Below are positions 1 through 8,060 of a stretch of DNA of 64,000 bases, in pieces. Under the pieces are notes generated by a model. It saw only the letters and a list, made by a program, of their open reading frames with translations, was not told where the DNA came from and ran no database searches. Position 1 is the first letter of the stretch; every line of letters starts with the position of its first letter. The stretch covers positions 3,782,001 to 3,846,000 of the forward strand of contig CAWAHD010000002.1 in assembly GCA_963781785.1 (NCBI GenBank), in the 5' to 3' direction. Source of the stretch: CAWAHD01 sp963781785. GTDB taxonomy: Bacteria > Planctomycetota > Planctomycetia > Isosphaerales > Isosphaeraceae. The translations under genes were made by a program, and so were the position numbers.

Positions 1-2654
1 CTCATCGATTTCCGGAGGGACTCGTCAGCGGTTTTCCAATCCTTGGCACGAACGGCAGCGACGCCCAGCGTATTCCAGTACATCCAGTTCTTGGGGGCAA
101 GCGCGACGGCCTGCTGGGCCGAAGTGACGGCCCGTTTGATCTGAAACGGAGCCTTTCCCGGAACGCTGGCCATCGTCCATGCCAGGCTGTTGTGGGCTTC
201 GGCATGATCGGGACCGAGAATCGTCGCCATCCGGAAATTCAGCGCCGCCGTGAGACGGTCGTCTTGTTTGAGAGACCAAATCCCATCATCCATGAACTGG
301 CCCACCCAGTATTGCCGTCGTGCTGGACTCGAGAATCGTTCGGCCAGCACGGCGACGTCGTCGTCCAACTGCTGGCGAAGGCCATCGGCTTCCTTCACCT
401 GGCCCCTGGCTTCGAGTAACTCGGCCAGGGTGTGAACGGCGTCTCCCAGGGAATACATGTCGCTCAAGTCGCTGGTCATGGTCTCCGGGCCAGGTGCGCT
501 GCCGGTGCTGGCACTGGTCTTGGTGCCCGCATCGCGGACGAGGCTGCGCCATAGCTTAACCGCTTTCTGGTAATGCGGCTCGGCTTCCCGGGGACGGCCA
601 CCGTAGTAGAGGTACCAGCCCCAGCCCCATAATCCCAGGGCATCGGCAAAGCCGCGGCGGACCTTGGGGTCATCGGGGAACTGTTCATACAGTTCCGCGA
701 ACAGCATATGTGACCGGCGATAATCCGCTTCGGCCTGAGCGATCAGGCTAAAATCGGGGGTGCCTTTGCTCCCTTTGGCTCTGCTCCAGACAGCGCGCGT
801 GAAACCCAATCGGTTGTAGGCCCGGGCGATGATCACGCGCGACTCGACGTCGGCGGGGGGAAGATTGCTGGCATGGTTGTAGACATTCAGTGTCCGCTGA
901 TAGGCCTGAAGTGATTTAGACCCAACGGGCTCATCGGGCTGGTCGGTCAGGTACTTGGTTGCCTGGCCCAGGGATGCCATGGATAACCCATCGAGGAGAG
1001 GAAATGTCTCGATGATATAAGCATGATGGCGGCCGTTGGCATCCTGGGTTTTTCGGGACTGGACCCAGATCGCTGCCGTGCCGACGATCAAGGCCAGCAC
1101 GATGATCGCGGTGGTGGTGGCGACCAGCTCTCGGTGGCGGAAAGCCCACCGCAGGCTGAGCTCGACAGGGTTGGGACGGCGAGCCAGAATCGGCCGGTCT
1201 TCAAGGAACCTCTTGATATCGGCGGCGAGATCGGCCGCGGTCGTGTAGCGAACCGCCGGATCCTTGGCCATTGCCTTCAAAACGATCGTTTCCAGGTCGC
1301 GGGGAATGGCGGGGTTGAGCCGGCGTGGCCGGACCGGTTCGTCCAGCGCAATCTGACGGAGCAGCTCCTGGTGATCGCGGCCGTCAAACGCGGGTTTCAG
1401 GGTCAAGAGCTCGTAGAGGGTCGCACCCAGCGAATAGACGTCGGAACGCTGGTCGACCACTCCCCGTCGGGCCAAGGCTTGCTCGGGGCTCATGTAGCGC
1501 AGGGTTCCCACGATGTCCCCGGTGTGCGTGAGACTGAGATCGCTGGGAAAGAGAGCCAGCCCGAAGTCAGTGATCCAGAGAGCCCCGTGGGGATCGATCA
1601 TGAGGTTAGCCGGTTTGATGTCCCGATGGAGGATGCCCAGGCTATGGGCGTGTTCCAGCGCCTCGGCGGCTTCGACACCCAGGCGCGCGATGTTCCGGCA
1701 GAACGCCCCGTCATGATGAATAGGCCCAACCGTCGTGGCTGATAGGGACAGACTGCCCAAGCGAGTTGTCGGGCCTGGAACCGAGGTTGTTTCTGAGCTA
1801 GACAGCAGAAGCCGGATCGGAGGGGCGGTAGCGAGATCGGGGGGCGCGGGGGCCTGCACCAGGACTTGATTGCCGACTTTGGTTGCCGAGGAATTGTCGT
1901 CGTCGGTTGATTGCAAGTTGGGCGGAGCGGATTGTGCCTCCCCAGCTCCGCCCGGTAGGTTGGTGCCATGACGAAGCTCTTGGAGGACGGCTGCGAGGCT
2001 GCGGCCCTCGACAAACTGCATCGCATAGTAGTGAATACCATGGTCGCAGCCGACGCTGAAGATCGGCACGATGTGCGGATGATGCAGTTGGGCGGCGGCT
2101 TGGGCCTCGATCTGGAACCGCTGGCGCTGCTTGGGATCGATCGCCGCGGCAAAGGGAAGCACCTTCAACGCGACGTGACGGCTGAGTGAGATTTGCTCGG
2201 CCTCGTACACGACGCCCATGCCGCCACGGCCAATCTCACGGAGGATCCGGTAGTCTCCAAGTCGAGCGCTGTGCGGAATCGCGCTGGCAAGGTCACCAGC
2301 CGAAACGGGGTGCGATTGCTCCAACTGAACGGCTGCTGCATGGACAAATTCCAACCCCGAGAGACATTGGTCGAGAACGTCGGAAATCTCGAAGTGCTGG
2401 GCGAGGAATTCCGTCCGCGACCAGGCACGGCCGCTACGTAACGCGTCAAGATAGGCCTCGAGCGCTGCAACCACTCGAGGATCATCCCGCGCAACAGTTT
2501 CCTCAGAGTGGGACGCGAGTATACCAGTTTCCATCTCGGCGGGCGTGGTCTGGCCTTCGAAGGAGTGAGAGCTCGCAGGCTCGACGTAGATGCCCTCTGA
2601 TTTCCCCTTTCCATGAGATGCGGGCCAAATGCCAGTGCCTGGGTTCCAGCTCAT
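1..2654 (-). CDS. Membrane-anchored Ser/Thr protein kinase with C-terminal TPR-like region (partial, runs off left edge)
   Basis: Hanks-type kinase, read on the minus strand from ATG 2654 with no stop before position 1 (884 codons visible). The glycine-rich loop IGRGGMGVVYEAE is at about residues 141-153, the catalytic lysine is in HVALKVL (K164), and further on are HRDIKPANL, DFGL and SPEQAL. A single membrane span (about 1080-1140, ATTTAIIVLALIVG) separates the cytoplasmic kinase from a tail with TPR-like helices ending NTLGVAAVRAKDW. The N-terminus has about 130 residues before the kinase. The start codon overlaps the TGA of the upstream sigma factor gene by 4 nt (ATGA), so the two are translationally coupled. 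The architecture is typical of planctomycete kinases. An insert of roughly 70 residues lies between the N-lobe and the helix preceding the HRD motif. The substrate is unknown; a role in signalling with the adjacent sigma factor is inferred from linkage. Confidence 0.93.
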   Translation of the reverse strand, partial: MSWNPGTGIWPASHGKGKSEGIYVEPASSHSFEGQTTPAEMETGILASHSEETVARDDPRVVAALEAYLDALRSGRAWSRTEFLAQHFEISDVLDQCLSGLEFVHAAAVQLEQSHPVSAGDLASAIPHSARLGDYRILREIGRGGMGVVYEAEQISLSRHVALKVLPFAAAIDPKQRQRFQIEAQAAAQLHHPHIVPIFSVGCDHGIHYYAMQFVEGRSLAAVLQELRHGTNLPGGAGEAQSAPPNLQSTDDDNSSATKVGNQVLVQAPAPPDLATAPPIRLLLSSSETTSVPGPTTRLGSLSLSATTVGPIHHDGAFCRNIARLGVEAAEALEHAHSLGILHRDIKPANLMIDPHGALWITDFGLALFPSDLSLTHTGDIVGTLRYMSPEQALARRGVVDQRSDVYSLGATLYELLTLKPAFDGRDHQELLRQIALDEPVRPRRLNPAIPRDLETIVLKAMAKDPAVRYTTAADLAADIKRFLEDRPILARRPNPVELSLRWAFRHRELVATTTAIIVLALIVGTAAIWVQSRKTQDANGRHHAYIIETFPLLDGLSMASLGQATKYLTDQPDEPVGSKSLQAYQRTLNVYNHASNLPPADVESRVIIARAYNRLGFTRAVWSRAKGSKGTPDFSLIAQAEADYRRSHMLFAELYEQFPDDPKVRRGFADALGLWGWGWYLYYGGRPREAEPHYQKAVKLWRSLVRDAGTKTSASTGSAPGPETMTSDLSDMYSLGDAVHTLAELLEARGQVKEADGLRQQLDDDVAVLAERFSSPARRQYWVGQFMDDGIWSLKQDDRLTAALNFRMATILGPDHAEAHNSLAWTMASVPGKAPFQIKRAVTSAQQAVALAPKNWMYWNTLGVAAVRAKDWKTADESLRKSM

Positions 2655-3298
2655 CTCACATCCTCCAGCGTACGACGTAATCGGGCGAGTGCCCGGAGCC
2701 ACACGTTCTTGACGCTGTCCTCGGTCCGGCTCAGGCGGCGGGCGACGTCCGGGAAGCTCAATCCTTCAAGCTGCCTCAGAATGATTACTTCGCGGTAATC
2801 TTCCGGAAGACCTTGCAGAGCATCGGCTAAGAGTACAGCTTGCTCGCGTTTTACTGCTTGCTGGCTGGGCGAACTCTGAGACGCAACCAGGCCATCATCC
2901 AGCGCGCGTGACGAATGGTCCAGGTCATCGACCAAGGCTCGCTCCAGACGGACGTCGCGGCTCTTGGTTCCCAGGTAGCGCCGCACCTGATTGGCCAGGA
3001 TCGACCCGATCAGTCGGCGCGCCCAGGTCAAGAACTCACGTTCGGAGCCTCCCCGGAACAGGGTGATCTTGCGGTGGATCTCCAGCCAGATTTCCTGAAG
3101 CAGGTCTTCGATATCCACCTTGGTACGCAACCGGCGACCCACCTGAAGCCGGACGAGTAGACCGACGTAGTTGCGGTATCGCTCCAGCAATCGCCCCAGC
3201 GCGATACCATCGCCGGTCTTGGCCAGAACCAGGAGAGCTTCGGGATCGAACCCAGACCCGCCACCGCGGCACTCGTCCTGATCGTTGCACCCACTCAT
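2651..3298 (-). CDS. ECF RNA polymerase sigma factor, planctomycete type
   Basis: About 215 residues with sigma region 2 (LLERYRNYVGLLVRL through VDIEDLLQEIWLEIHRKI and FLTWARRLIGSILANQVRRYL) and region 4 (LQGLPEDYREVIILRQLEGLSFPDVARRLSRTEDSVKNVWLRAL, in two helices of a helix-turn-helix). This resembles the planctomycete-specific ECF families. I prefer ATG 3298 (MSGCNDQDE) over an in-frame GTG at 3316 because a purine-rich GGGGAC lies just upstream of the ATG. The stop overlaps the start of the downstream kinase, which suggests a sigma/kinase module in which kinase signalling controls sigma activity; that functional link is inferred. No anti-sigma factor gene is adjacent. Confidence 0.93.
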   Translation of the reverse strand: MSGCNDQDECRGGGSGFDPEALLVLAKTGDGIALGRLLERYRNYVGLLVRLQVGRRLRTKVDIEDLLQEIWLEIHRKITLFRGGSEREFLTWARRLIGSILANQVRRYLGTKSRDVRLERALVDDLDHSSRALDDGLVASQSSPSQQAVKREQAVLLADALQGLPEDYREVIILRQLEGLSFPDVARRLSRTEDSVKNVWLRALARLRRTLEDVR

Positions 3299-3534
3299 GA
3301 GCGTCGGTCCCCGCACTTATATTGATCCTGGTCACGCTCGAGGTCCAGATCGCGCCGAAAAAATTAATACTTCGAGCGGACCTGGCTGATGCTGACCTAC
3401 CGCAATCGCAAAGCGTAAATCTTGCTGTTCGGGCCGATTTGGTTGAAACTTACGACAGATTCCCGGGTTTATACTGGGAGTGAGGCAGCGTCACCGGGAG
3501 TCTTTGGTCGCGGTGTTCCTTGGGAGTTGTTCGC

Positions 3535-4710
3535 ATGAAGCGTCTGGGTATTCTGTCGCTCGCGTGGCTACTGGTGGCGAGTGGTTCGGTAGCCGGAGAG
3601 CCAACGTACTGCAAAGACATCGCGCCGATTCTGTGGAAGAACTGCGCAGGCTGCCACCGACCCGGCGAGGTCGGGCCGTTTCCGCTTCTGACATACAAGG
3701 ACGCCGCGAAGCGGGCAAGCTTCCTGACGGAAGTGGTCGACAGTCGAAGGATGCCGCCCTGGAAGCCCAAGCCAGGGTTTGGCTCATTCCACGACGAGCG
3801 CCGTCTGACCGACGAGGAAATTCATCGAATTGCCGCGTGGGCCGAGGCGGGGGCGCCCGAGGGAAACGTGAAGGACCTCCCGCCGGTGCCCAAGTTTCCC
3901 GACGGATGGCAGCTCGGCACGCCCGATCTCGTGCTCAAAGTGCCGGAGGCGTTCAGCATCCCGGCGAGTGGCCGTGATATCTACCGGTGCTTCGTGATTC
4001 CAATTCCGATCGATTCGGACAAGACAGTGTCGGCCGTTGAATTCCGGCCGGGCAACCGTAAGGTCGTCCACCACGCGCTCTACTATCTCGACAATTCCGG
4101 AGCCGCCCGCAGGAAGGACGAGGCTGACCGCGGTCCAGGTTATGCGAGCTTCGGCGGCCCGGGGATTGTGCCGTCCGGTGCTCTCGGAGGCTCGGCGCCA
4201 GGGGCATTGCCACGTCTCTTGCCGGAAGGGGTCGGAAAGTACCTGCGCAAAGGAAGCGACCTGGTCCTCCAGATTCATTACCACCCTGATGGAAAACTTG
4301 AGACTGACCAGTCTGTCGTGGGCGTCTATTTCACGCGGACGAGAGCCCGGAAAATCGTTGCCGGAGTCCTTGTTCGGAGCCGGCAGCTCGATATTCCACC
4401 CGGCGACGGGCGCTATCATGTCACCGCGAAAAGCGACCCTCTGCCGGTGGCCGCTCAAGCGATTGGCATCACGCCGCACATGCATTTCATCGGCAAGGAA
4501 ATGAAAGTCGTCGCGGAGCTGCCCGATGGCAAGACCGTTCCCATGATCTGGATCAAGGATTGGGATTTTAACTGGCAAGGCCAGTACCAGTATCAATCGC
4601 CCATCAAGCTGGCCAAAGGGACGGTGATCAAGCTCGACGCCTATTACGACAACTCCGCCGAGAACCCGAGAAATCCCAACAACCCGCCGAAGCGCGTTCA
4701 GGTGGGGTGA
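3535..4710 (+). CDS. Secreted cytochrome c / copper type II monooxygenase-like protein (C-terminus lost to a frameshift)
   Basis: ATG 3535 begins a signal peptide (MKRLGILSLAWLLVASGSVA). It is followed by a cytochrome c-like domain with one haem motif, CAGCH (residues 37-41), and a downstream MPPW methionine that could be the axial ligand. The second half has IHYHPDG and TPHMHFIGKEM histidine/methionine motifs like those of the copper-binding C-terminal domain of ascorbate-dependent monooxygenases (PHM/DBH fold). This pairing is common in planctomycetes; the substrate is not known. The frame ends abruptly after KRVQVG at 4710, whereas the +1 frame continues with RWGEQTTDEMCLL, the usual continuation of the family. 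An extra base near 4699 is therefore likely. The periplasmic location is inferred from the signal peptide and haem motif. Confidence 0.85.
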   Translation: MKRLGILSLAWLLVASGSVAGEPTYCKDIAPILWKNCAGCHRPGEVGPFPLLTYKDAAKRASFLTEVVDSRRMPPWKPKPGFGSFHDERRLTDEEIHRIAAWAEAGAPEGNVKDLPPVPKFPDGWQLGTPDLVLKVPEAFSIPASGRDIYRCFVIPIPIDSDKTVSAVEFRPGNRKVVHHALYYLDNSGAARRKDEADRGPGYASFGGPGIVPSGALGGSAPGALPRLLPEGVGKYLRKGSDLVLQIHYHPDGKLETDQSVVGVYFTRTRARKIVAGVLVRSRQLDIPPGDGRYHVTAKSDPLPVAAQAIGITPHMHFIGKEMKVVAELPDGKTVPMIWIKDWDFNWQGQYQYQSPIKLAKGTVIKLDAYYDNSAENPRNPNNPPKRVQVG

Positions 4711-5029
4711 GCAGACGACGGATGAGATGTGTCTTCTCGGTGTCCAGGTCGTGACGGACAACCTGGCCAACCTGCTCAAGATCGTCTCGATGCGTGGTAA
4801 TCGTCTGGGCGCGGCCTTGGCGGGCGGCGCGACACGCACGAACCTCCCGTGGAATACCAAATCGCGGATCGCAAGCGAAGGCTTTCCAATCCCCGAGCGG
4901 TTTCAAGACCGACTGGGCCGCTTTGACAAGAACAGCGATGGCAAGCTATCCTTCGAGGAAATCGACGCCATGCCGGCGACCGCCCGCGAGCGGGTTCGGC
5001 AGGCCATCGAGCGCCTGGAAGACCGCTAA
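4700..5029 (+). pseudogene. Out-of-frame C-terminal part of the cytochrome/monooxygenase gene, with an EF-hand
   Basis: This 109-residue reading continues the previous gene in another frame: WGEQTTDEMCLLGVQVV completes the monooxygenase-like domain. Near the end there is a canonical EF-hand loop, DKNSDGKLSFEE, with acidic ligands at loop positions 1, 3, 5 and 12. It has no start codon of its own at the right place, and the internal ATG at 4727 falls inside the conserved motif. I read it as the displaced tail of one gene spanning 3535-5029, giving signal peptide, haem domain, copper domain and EF-hand in order. Confidence 0.75.
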
Positions 5030-5043
5030 GCTTGAGTGCATTC

Positions 5044-5391
5044 ATGAAGCTCATCATTGCGATCATTCAGCCCACGAAGCTCGAGGCCGTCAAGGAAGCC
5101 CTTTCCAAGGTTGAGGTTTTTCGCTTGACGGTGATGGATGTACAGGGATTTGGGCGTCAGAAGGGGTATACTGAAGTTTATCGCGGCCATGAAGTCACCG
5201 TGAACTTGCTGCGCAAGATCAAGCTCCAGATTGCGGTGAACGAAGATTTCGTCGAACCGACGGTCAACGCGATCCTGGAGGCGGGGCGTAGTGGTCCTGA
5301 CGGAAAGATCGGCGACGGAAAGATTTTCATTCTTCCGCTCGACGACTGTATCCGGATCCGGACCGGCGAACGCGGTCCGGAGGCGATCTGA
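5044..5391 (+). CDS. P-II family nitrogen regulatory protein
   Basis: This 115-residue protein is clearly a PII (GlnB/GlnK) signal transducer, which binds ATP/ADP and 2-oxoglutarate and controls ammonium transport or glutamine synthetase regulators. Signature segments are GFGRQKGYTEVYRG (T-loop, residues 35-48), KIGDGKIFILPLDD and IRIRTGERG. ATG 5044 is chosen over an upstream TTG because it gives the canonical MKLIIAIIQP start. The T-loop is unusual: Tyr46 is kept, but position 51, the tyrosine uridylylated in enteric GlnB, is valine, so classical GlnD-type control looks impossible. There is also a short insertion (GRSGPDG) before the KIGDGK motif. No amtB or glnA lies adjacent. The last base of the stop codon is shared with the start of the following HAD gene. 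Confidence 0.93.
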   Translation: MKLIIAIIQPTKLEAVKEALSKVEVFRLTVMDVQGFGRQKGYTEVYRGHEVTVNLLRKIKLQIAVNEDFVEPTVNAILEAGRSGPDGKIGDGKIFILPLDDCIRIRTGERGPEAI

Positions 5392-5960
5392 TGGGCATCG
5401 GGGCCGTGATCTTCGACTTTAACGGCGTGCTGGTGGACGACGAGTCCGTGCATTTTGCGCTGTTCCGCGAGGTGCTGGCCCAGGAAGGGGTGATGATTAC
5501 CGAGTCGGATTATCACGAACGTTATCTCGGCTATGACGACCGCGGGTGTTTCGAGGCCGCACTCCTGGAGGCTGGCAAAGTCACGGAACTGGGATATCTC
5601 GATGGGTTGATTGCCCGGAAGGCCCGGCGGTATGTCGAGGTTGCCAAGGACGGCTTGCGGTTCTTTCCAGCCGCGGCTGAGACACTAGGGGCGGTTGCCG
5701 CACGGTGGCCAGTGGCCATCTGCTCCGGCGCGTTGCGACCGGAGATCGAGTATGCGCTCGGGCGGTTGGGCCGGCTCAGCGAGATCGCAGCCATCGTCTC
5801 AGCCGAGGATACCGACAAGTGCAAGCCCAACCCTGAATGCTACCGGCTGGCGCTGGCCGCCTTGCAAACTCATGCCGAGAGCGGCGGTGGCGCAAGGCGG
5901 GGCGCGGCACGAAGTGCCGATCAAGCTTGCCGCGACCGATTGCCTGGTTGTCGAGGATAG
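5391..5960 (+). CDS. HAD-superfamily phosphatase, N-terminal part (frameshifted)
   Basis: The start overlaps the PII stop by one base (TGATG arrangement). The protein opens with HAD motif I as DFNGVLVDDE (D9, N11), followed by a cap domain, motif II in AICSGALRPE and motif III in DKCKPNPECYRLALAAL. This is a beta-phosphoglucomutase/CbbY-like subfamily. The usual second aspartate of motif I (DxD) is asparagine here. After about residue 165 the frame becomes arginine/alanine rich and unrelated, while motif IV resumes in the -1 frame. A single-base change between about 5866 and 5910 is therefore likely. The substrate is probably a small phosphorylated sugar or metabolite but cannot be deduced. 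Confidence 0.8.
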   Translation: MGIGAVIFDFNGVLVDDESVHFALFREVLAQEGVMITESDYHERYLGYDDRGCFEAALLEAGKVTELGYLDGLIARKARRYVEVAKDGLRFFPAAAETLGAVAARWPVAICSGALRPEIEYALGRLGRLSEIAAIVSAEDTDKCKPNPECYRLALAALQTHAESGGGARRGAARSADQACRDRLPGCRG

Positions 5961-6120
5961 TCTGGCCGGAATCGTATCAGCGAAAGGGGCGGGGATGCGG
6001 GCTGTCGGCGTGCCCAATACGTACACGGCCCTCGAGCTCCGCCGCGCGGGGGCCGACGAAATCATCGACGGGCTCACAACTTTGACTCCGGATTGGATCG
6101 AACGGCGGTTTCCGTTGTAA
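5866..6120 (+). pseudogene. HAD-superfamily phosphatase, C-terminal part in shifted frame
   Basis: In this frame the missing HAD motif IV appears as DCLVVEDSLAGIVSAKGAGM. It is followed by the typical end of the family (RAVGVPNTYTALELRRAGADE, split by the shift only at its left side) and a stop at 6120. Together with 5391-5960 it makes a normal-length HAD hydrolase of about 240 residues. It lacks an independent start, so I treat it as the displaced half of one gene. Confidence 0.75.
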
Positions 6121-6181
6121 GGCTTGAGTTCGAACATCAATTCGCATTGCCGGCCATGCGATCACGCGATGTGGCGATTCC

Positions 6182-7384
6182 GTGCGACAAAGCCTCAGTC
6201 ATCGCCTAGCCCTGACTGCTCAGTCTCGTGGTCCTTGGCCTGACCGGCCGGTTGCCATCGCGCTGGTGATCACCGACCTGGATATCGGCGGTGCTGAGCG
6301 ATCGCTCGTGTCCCTGGCAGTACGGCTCAACCAAAGGCGCTGGCGGCCGGGGGTTTTCTGCCTGGGTAGACCCGGACCACTGGCCGAGGTCATGCGGCAG
6401 GCGGGTATCCCCTGTGAATGCCTGGGGGCTAGCCGCTGGAACCCGGTGCAACTACTCGTTCGGCTGGCGCGAGGTCTGCGCCGCTTCAGACCGGAACTGG
6501 TGCAAAGCTTCCTGTTCCACGCGAACTTGGCGGCGCGGTTATCGGCACCCTGGGCCGGATGCTCCTGGGTCGTCGGTGGCCTTCGAGTCGCTGAACATCA
6601 GAAACGCTGGCATTTGACCCTGGACCGCCTCACTGCATCGCTCTCCACCGGTTCTGTATGCGTTTCGAAAGGCGTGATGCGGTTCAGCCGCGACGTCGCC
6701 AGGCTCGATCCCAACCGGCTGACGGTCATCCCCAACGGAATCGATCCTGGTCCGTTCGATGCCGCGGTGCCTGTGCTCCGAACAACGCTCGGCATTCCAG
6801 AGGATACTCATCTCGCACTTTACGTCGGGCGTCTCGACCTTCAGAAAGGACTACCCGACCTGCTGGACGCAGCCGAGCGTGTGATCCGAGACAAACGTGA
6901 TTGGCACCTTGCATTGGCGGGAGATGGCCCAAGCCGTGACTGGCTGGTGCAGCAACTCGCCGAGCGCACTCCACTACGCGAGAACGTCCACTGGCTGGGG
7001 CAGCGCGATGATGTTCCAGGCCTGCTCAAGTCGGCTGACGTGCTGGTACATGCCTCACTCTGGGAGGGCATGCCGAACGTTGTCCTCGAGGCCATGGCTG
7101 CCCGACGTCCCGTGATCGGGACGGCCGTGGAGGGAACCGAAGACCTCGTGGAAGCAGGACGGACCGGTTGGCTCGTCCCTCCGCGCGACGTCACTGCGCT
7201 CTACCGCGCTTTGGTGGAGGCTGCTGAGTCACCCGAGCGATGCCACCGGTACGGCGAGGCGGGGCGCCGCCGCGTTGAGCAGGAATTCTCGCTGGTCGCG
7301 ACCGCCGCCGCGTACGAAGAGCTCTGGGCTGGAATTCTGGGACTGAAGCTACCTGGACCAGAAGCAGGCGGAACGCGCTCATGA
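6182..7384 (+). CDS. Glycosyltransferase family 4 (GT-B fold)
   Basis: A 400-residue GT4-type sugar transferase. The N-terminal acceptor domain starts with ALVITDLDIGGAERSLVSLA, a common GT4 opening. The C-terminal nucleotide-sugar domain has LYVGRLDLQKGLPDLLDA, WLGQRDDVPGLLKSADVLV and ASLWEGMPNVVLEAMAARRP, the last containing the E-x7-E donor-binding pattern. The start is an in-frame GTG at 6182; no better ATG exists before the conserved N-terminus. It acts at the cytoplasmic membrane face on a lipid- or protein-linked acceptor, probably for cell-surface polysaccharide. The donor and acceptor cannot be told from sequence. It stands alone between the HAD gene and a convergent unknown gene. 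Confidence 0.92.
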   Translation: MRQSLSHRLALTAQSRGPWPDRPVAIALVITDLDIGGAERSLVSLAVRLNQRRWRPGVFCLGRPGPLAEVMRQAGIPCECLGASRWNPVQLLVRLARGLRRFRPELVQSFLFHANLAARLSAPWAGCSWVVGGLRVAEHQKRWHLTLDRLTASLSTGSVCVSKGVMRFSRDVARLDPNRLTVIPNGIDPGPFDAAVPVLRTTLGIPEDTHLALYVGRLDLQKGLPDLLDAAERVIRDKRDWHLALAGDGPSRDWLVQQLAERTPLRENVHWLGQRDDVPGLLKSADVLVHASLWEGMPNVVLEAMAARRPVIGTAVEGTEDLVEAGRTGWLVPPRDVTALYRALVEAAESPERCHRYGEAGRRRVEQEFSLVATAAAYEELWAGILGLKLPGPEAGGTRS

Positions 7385-7442
7385 GGCCAGGAACACCATT
7401 CCGGGCACTGGAAATCAGTGCGGGTAGCCTGCTCCGAAGTCG

Positions 7443-8060
7443 CTACTCATTGCCCATCGTTCGCGCCACGGCCTGCGACAACCGATCGACAGTGGCGGGA
7501 TGGTTCAAGAAGATCTTCGAGATAGCCAGGGTGCACTCTTGCGGATCAAACATCGCCAGCGCCTGGGCTTGAATTGCCGAGTGCAGGGCGAGGGTGAAGG
7601 ACGGTGACAGTGCGATTCCTCGCTGGGCGTGAATGATCCCATCGTTGGCGTCGACCAGCGAGACCCAGAGCAGAGCACGCGTCTCCGGTCGATGATTCAT
7701 TGAGGGAACCACCCGCCAATTTGCTGGTTGCAGATGCCAGTTGTACGGCACGTCCTCCCAGTGGACCGCCTGCCCGAAGCGATAGGCCAAGACAATCACC
7801 GGGGGCTCATTGATCATCGCGAATTCCGCCTGACCCCGTCCCACGTCGTCAACCACATCATCCCGGATATCAGGATGGAAGAGGGTTAGCTCAGGCCCGC
7901 CCGGACCATAAGTAAAACGCGACCCGGCGGGCCAGGAATGATGTCCTTGGCGGAAGAGTTCGCCGACCCTGTAAATCGGAACCAGAGGCTGGTTCAGCAG
8001 GGTGCGATTTCGACTGGTCTGGAATCGAAGTGCTTGCTCGATGTTGTGAAAGTGCTTCAT
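7443..8060 (-). CDS. Conserved hypothetical protein
   Basis: A 205-residue soluble protein without a signal peptide or membrane span, starting MKHFHNIEQALRF. It is rich in aromatic residues (VHWEDVPYNWHLQPANWRVV is one stretch) and ends with a helical segment. I do not recognise a family. Codon usage and composition look like a real gene: balanced amino acids, with weaker alternatives in the other frames. It is convergent with the glycosyltransferase (58 bp apart) and upstream of it lies the long non-coding stretch to 9207. The function is unknown. Confidence 0.7.
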   Translation of the reverse strand: MKHFHNIEQALRFQTSRNRTLLNQPLVPIYRVGELFRQGHHSWPAGSRFTYGPGGPELTLFHPDIRDDVVDDVGRGQAEFAMINEPPVIVLAYRFGQAVHWEDVPYNWHLQPANWRVVPSMNHRPETRALLWVSLVDANDGIIHAQRGIALSPSFTLALHSAIQAQALAMFDPQECTLAISKIFLNHPATVDRLSQAVARTMGNE

